From Bacteroidota bacterium (lineage in GTDB: Bacteria; Bacteroidota; Bacteroidia; Flavobacteriales_D; Crocinitomicaceae): a DNA stretch of 9,136 nt. The position numbers and the translations under genes are program-made. The notes under the pieces are model-generated. The model worked only from the letters and a program-made list of their open reading frames with translations. It had not been told where the DNA came from and did no database searches. This document shows, piece after piece, positions 6,935-9,136 of this stretch (the stretch's first letter is position 1; each line of letters starts with the position of its first letter). The stretch is taken from positions 1-9,136 of the forward strand of contig JAHKAT010000094.1 of the NCBI GenBank assembly GCA_018825925.1, in the 5' to 3' direction.

Positions 6935-8503
6935 TTACTTGCCTTTTATTTCAATAACAGCTCTCTTTCTTCTTTTTTCAACTAAAAAATAAGTGTTTCC
7001 ATTTAGTAGCTTTGCTCCAAACTGTGGACGAACGCGCACAATTCTACTCGGTGGTAAAACTTCCTCAGCGTTCAACACCCCGTTTTGGTCGATTTTAACT
7101 AGTCTTAAATAAATCTTTCCAGAAGACGAAGTCGTTTTTATTTTTTGTTCGGCTAAATTGAAAATCTTTAAATTTTTAGGATGATCATTGTACCAAATCC
7201 AAAGCTGATTTTTTTCATTTGACACGTGAAAGGATGAATACTGACCATTATCATTTAAGCTTACCTGTGTTTTTGGCAAAGAATACATATTGAGGTTTTT
7301 TCCTTCTTGATTAAACCAAAAAAGCGTAATATCATTGTAGTAATAAGTTTCATTAAAATTTGTGGGATTCATTCTCACGTCTACTGGCTGCTCAATTTCT
7401 TTTCTAAACTCTTCTCCCAACAATACAAAGGAACCATCGGAAAGTATTTCGAGGCCCTTCAACTGTAAATCATCGATACCTCTTGTGGTTTTAACAGCTA
7501 AATTAGTTCTATTAAAAGTCATTCTTTCCTTCAAGGTAAAAGTATGTATCCAATGATTTACTTTTTGAAAATTACTATCCAAAACGAGGTTAAATACTCC
7601 ATCGGTTTTAAATTTTCCATCATTGGCAAAAAGGCCTGCTACCACGCATTGATTGTGTTGGTATGCCATGTTTAATTTTCCAATAAAACGATCATTCAAA
7701 CTTAACTCTATTTCCTTTACTTGACCTTTTTGATGATCATAGTTCCATAAATGATATGAATTTTGTTTTCGAGTGGATGGTTCAGCTTGAGTTTCAAACA
7801 AGTCAACAATATATCTAGCAAGGAAAAAGACTCGACTTCCTCCATCGTACTGCCAATCCGAAAAAAGAAATTGTTTGTTCCTATCGGGAAATTGAATGTT
7901 CTTGGTCCATTGTTTTTCGAGTTTTGAATTGTACGAACTAATTTTTAATTGTTGTTTTTGATTAATCGAAATTGGATAATTGGTGCAAATAACAAAGCTT
8001 AGCTCCTCTTTGTCTACAGTTATTTCAAAATCATTTTGACGTGAATCTGCGGAAGGCAAGGTGTCTAGTGGAATTGGTTTTTCGCGTTCTCCATTTTTTC
8101 GTATCACTTGAAGTGAAATCCTTTTTTCATCGGCTTCTAACGTTTCCACCATGACCAAAATCATTTTTCCTCCCAATGAAAAAATTTGTTTTAATTCAAA
8201 CAATTTAGACATTTCTGGTGGTGGTGAAATATTGAAACTTTCCTTCAGCTCGAAGCTTTCTAAATCATACGTATTCATGAACAAGTTTTGCTCCCCTGAA
8301 ATAGCGGTTCGCGCATATTGAATGCCGTACAATACGGAGGAATCGCTCATCACGAAACCCTGGTGAGTGCCTTTGTGGGAAGGGAAATTAAACGCACCCA
8401 TTTTAACTTGACCAATCCCCAAAAAAGGCAATAAAAACAGTACAACGAGTAGAGATTTTCCGTTTAGAAAACAGGCTTTAATAAGCTCTTTACTAATCAT
8501 CAT
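6935..8503 (-). CDS. Secreted protein of unknown function, possibly beta-propeller-like
   Basis: I do not recognise this 522-residue protein. The open frame reaches back to a TTG at 8509, but ATG 8503, followed directly by a second ATG, gives a sensible signal peptide: a Lys-containing N-region (1-16), hydrophobic core SLLVVLFLLPFLGI (17-30) and probable cleavage around GIGQ. The mature part has no Cys-rich, catalytic or membrane motif and no C-terminal sorting domain. It shows recurring short beta-strand units with value-and-label phrasing, such as NTYDLESFELKE, SYNSKLEKQW, NYDHQKGQVKEIEL, KIFNLAEQKIK and VKIDQNGVLNAEEVL, reminiscent of blades in propeller-type proteins; that is an inference from texture, not a family match. 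It probably acts in the periplasm or outside the cell. It lies downstream of another secreted unknown on the same strand with no clear promoter between, so the two are probably co-transcribed. Its stop is followed by the promoter of the dnaG cluster. Confidence 0.82.
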   Translation of the reverse strand: MMISKELIKACFLNGKSLLVVLFLLPFLGIGQVKMGAFNFPSHKGTHQGFVMSDSSVLYGIQYARTAISGEQNLFMNTYDLESFELKESFNISPPPEMSKLFELKQIFSLGGKMILVMVETLEADEKRISLQVIRKNGEREKPIPLDTLPSADSRQNDFEITVDKEELSFVICTNYPISINQKQQLKISSYNSKLEKQWTKNIQFPDRNKQFLFSDWQYDGGSRVFFLARYIVDLFETQAEPSTRKQNSYHLWNYDHQKGQVKEIELSLNDRFIGKLNMAYQHNQCVVAGLFANDGKFKTDGVFNLVLDSNFQKVNHWIHTFTLKERMTFNRTNLAVKTTRGIDDLQLKGLEILSDGSFVLLGEEFRKEIEQPVDVRMNPTNFNETYYYNDITLFWFNQEGKNLNMYSLPKTQVSLNDNGQYSSFHVSNEKNQLWIWYNDHPKNLKIFNLAEQKIKTTSSSGKIYLRLVKIDQNGVLNAEEVLPPSRIVRVRPQFGAKLLNGNTYFLVEKRRKRAVIEIKGK

Positions 8504-8523
8504 AGTCAATCTGTTTTTGCTGA

Positions 8524-8601
8524 TTAAAAGGCACCAAACTCAAGCTGTTTATCAGTCATTTCCTCAAGAGAATCAACCAGGCTAGAAAATTTGTCTAATA
8601 C
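8524..8601 (-). other. Coding-like continuation in the -1 frame after the stop of the rightmost gene
   Basis: Directly after the A5 run that precedes the TAG of the rightmost gene, the -1 frame stays open for 25 codons and ends at TAA 8526-8524. It reads V-L-D-K-F-S-S-L-V-D, then SLEEMTDKQLEFGAF: an amphipathic, helix-like stretch of normal composition. With it the protein would end with NHYKKVLDKF instead of NHYKKY, and the distance to the next gene's ATG would shrink from 91 to 20 nt, closer to the tight spacing seen elsewhere in the window. It has no proper start of its own near its beginning, so it is more likely the true C-terminus of the upstream gene than a separate small gene. An AT-rich 25-codon open stretch can also occur by chance. 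Confidence 0.45.
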
Positions 8602-9136
8602 TTTTTATAGTGATTAATCACATCTAAATTTTTTCCTGACGCATAGATTGAGTCAACAAAATCCAATTCTTGTCCATTAAATCGAACGGTTTTTCCTTTG
8701 ATATAAGTCCAACCTTCCAAGATTGGGAAACTAACAATAGGAAAGCTTGTTCCTTCGGATCGATAAACAAAAGAATCTTCTAAATAGAACCCATTAATCT
8801 TTTCATGTCTAAATTGAAGGTGCAATTTACTTTCGGGAGATGTGTTTTTTAAAGATGAATCCACATAATAAAAATTGGCAGAGAGCACTCTAGCTACTGC
8901 TAAATCAAATTGATATTGGCTCGTTTTACTAAAAAGGCCGTTGTTGTAATTTCCAATTAAGAAGTAATTCGTATCACTTACACTTTTGATGGTCACCTTA
9001 TGTGCTTTCCGAATATTTGCTTTAGTAGTCAATACATAATTGCCATCTTGATCTGTAAAAGTGTTAAAGGTTTTTTTAGCTTCGTCGTCGGTATTCTTAA
9101 TATTTCTTGAAAAAACAACTTCGATATTATTCAAAC
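8595..9136 (-). CDS. C-terminal part of an uncharacterised protein with a carboxypeptidase-regulatory-like domain
   Basis: The 5' end lies beyond the right edge; about 179 codons are visible, up to TAG at 8597-8595. The first visible in-frame TTG (9134) is probably an internal Leu. Near the visible start TFTDQDGNYVLTT (25-37) followed by HKVTIKS (45-51) resembles the D-x-x-G-x-Y-x-[LV] core of carboxypeptidase-regulatory-like beta-sandwich domains, which are common in Bacteroidetes surface proteins; this is a weak match. The rest is beta-rich with many aromatic residues (NYFLIGNYNNGLF, ANFYYVDSS, GFYLEDSFVYRS, GWTYIKGKTVRF) and no recognisable catalytic site. Secretion is likely by analogy, but no signal peptide can be seen because the N-terminus is missing. 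The reading frame probably continues past the TAG after a one-base shift in the A5 run at 8606-8602, so the C-terminus given here may be too short. It is followed on the same strand by the 522-residue secreted protein. Confidence 0.72.
   Translation of the reverse strand, partial: LNNIEVVFSRNIKNTDDEAKKTFNTFTDQDGNYVLTTKANIRKAHKVTIKSVSDTNYFLIGNYNNGLFSKTSQYQFDLAVARVLSANFYYVDSSLKNTSPESKLHLQFRHEKINGFYLEDSFVYRSEGTSFPIVSFPILEGWTYIKGKTVRFNGQELDFVDSIYASGKNLDVINHYKKY

Noticed and set aside
6918..6936. Hairpin AAGGAA-N7-TTCCTT at the stop of the 522-residue secreted protein, as a terminator
   Set aside because: The six-pair stem has only two G-C pairs, overlaps the stop codon, and has no T run after it on the minus strand; it is too weak to call.
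8600..8610. Programmed -1 frameshift signal at TAT-AAA-AAG
   Set aside because: The heptamer is T-AAA-AAG, not A-AAA-AAG, so the P-site tRNA would mispair after slipping, and I see no convincing downstream stem. A homopolymer indel explains the pattern more simply.
1..9136. Mobile element, CRISPR array, tRNA/rRNA, toxin-antitoxin or defence system
   Set aside because: No regular repeats, transposase or integrase motifs, structured-RNA signatures or defence-type domains were seen, and composition appears even across the window.

Overview
The window looks like an ordinary, low-GC chromosomal segment from a member of the Bacteroidetes, most likely Flavobacteriales. A Fluviicola/Crocinitomicaceae-like host is a guess from general resemblance. 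The evidence is a DnaG primase of the flavobacterial type with a degenerate zinc-binding site, TAnnTTTG-type -7 promoter boxes, absence of clear Shine-Dalgarno sequences, a short MORN-variant lipoprotein, and the start of a DUF6089-like outer-membrane protein. I see no rRNA, tRNA, CRISPR array, insertion sequence, phage gene or other sign of an accessory island.

Layout from left to right: the first 46 codons of an exported protein run leftward off the window edge (2-139, minus). A divergent intergenic region of about 160 bp separates it from recG (303-2399, plus). From there on every gene is on the minus strand. recG converges on a MscS-family channel gene (2400-3494), and the two stop codons abut without a spare base. 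Read in the direction of transcription, the minus-strand block starts with a secreted protein of unknown function whose 5' end lies beyond the right edge (8595-9136), followed by a 522-residue secreted protein of unknown function (6935-8503). After a 79-bp gap that carries a good promoter candidate comes a tight four-gene cluster: polyprenyl diphosphate synthase (5884-6855), MORN-type lipoprotein (5472-5882), dnaG (3496-5466) and the MscS channel (2400-3494), with gaps of 1, 5 and 1 nt.

Functionally this is a housekeeping cluster rather than one pathway: isoprenoid side-chain synthesis (probably for menaquinone), replication priming, and osmotic safety, with recombination and fork rescue (RecG) opposite. 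The tight spacing implies co-transcription, and probably translational coupling, from the promoter ahead of the prenyl synthase gene.

I did not find a new multi-gene system. The points most worth a second look are: (1) DnaG has lost three of the four zinc ligands; (2) the rightmost gene probably has a one-base frame disruption in an A5 run, because a coding-like 25-codon continuation lies in the -1 frame right after its stop; (3) the prenyl-synthase promoter sits so close to the ATG that the mRNA would be leaderless or nearly so; (4) two unannotatable secreted proteins lie in tandem.
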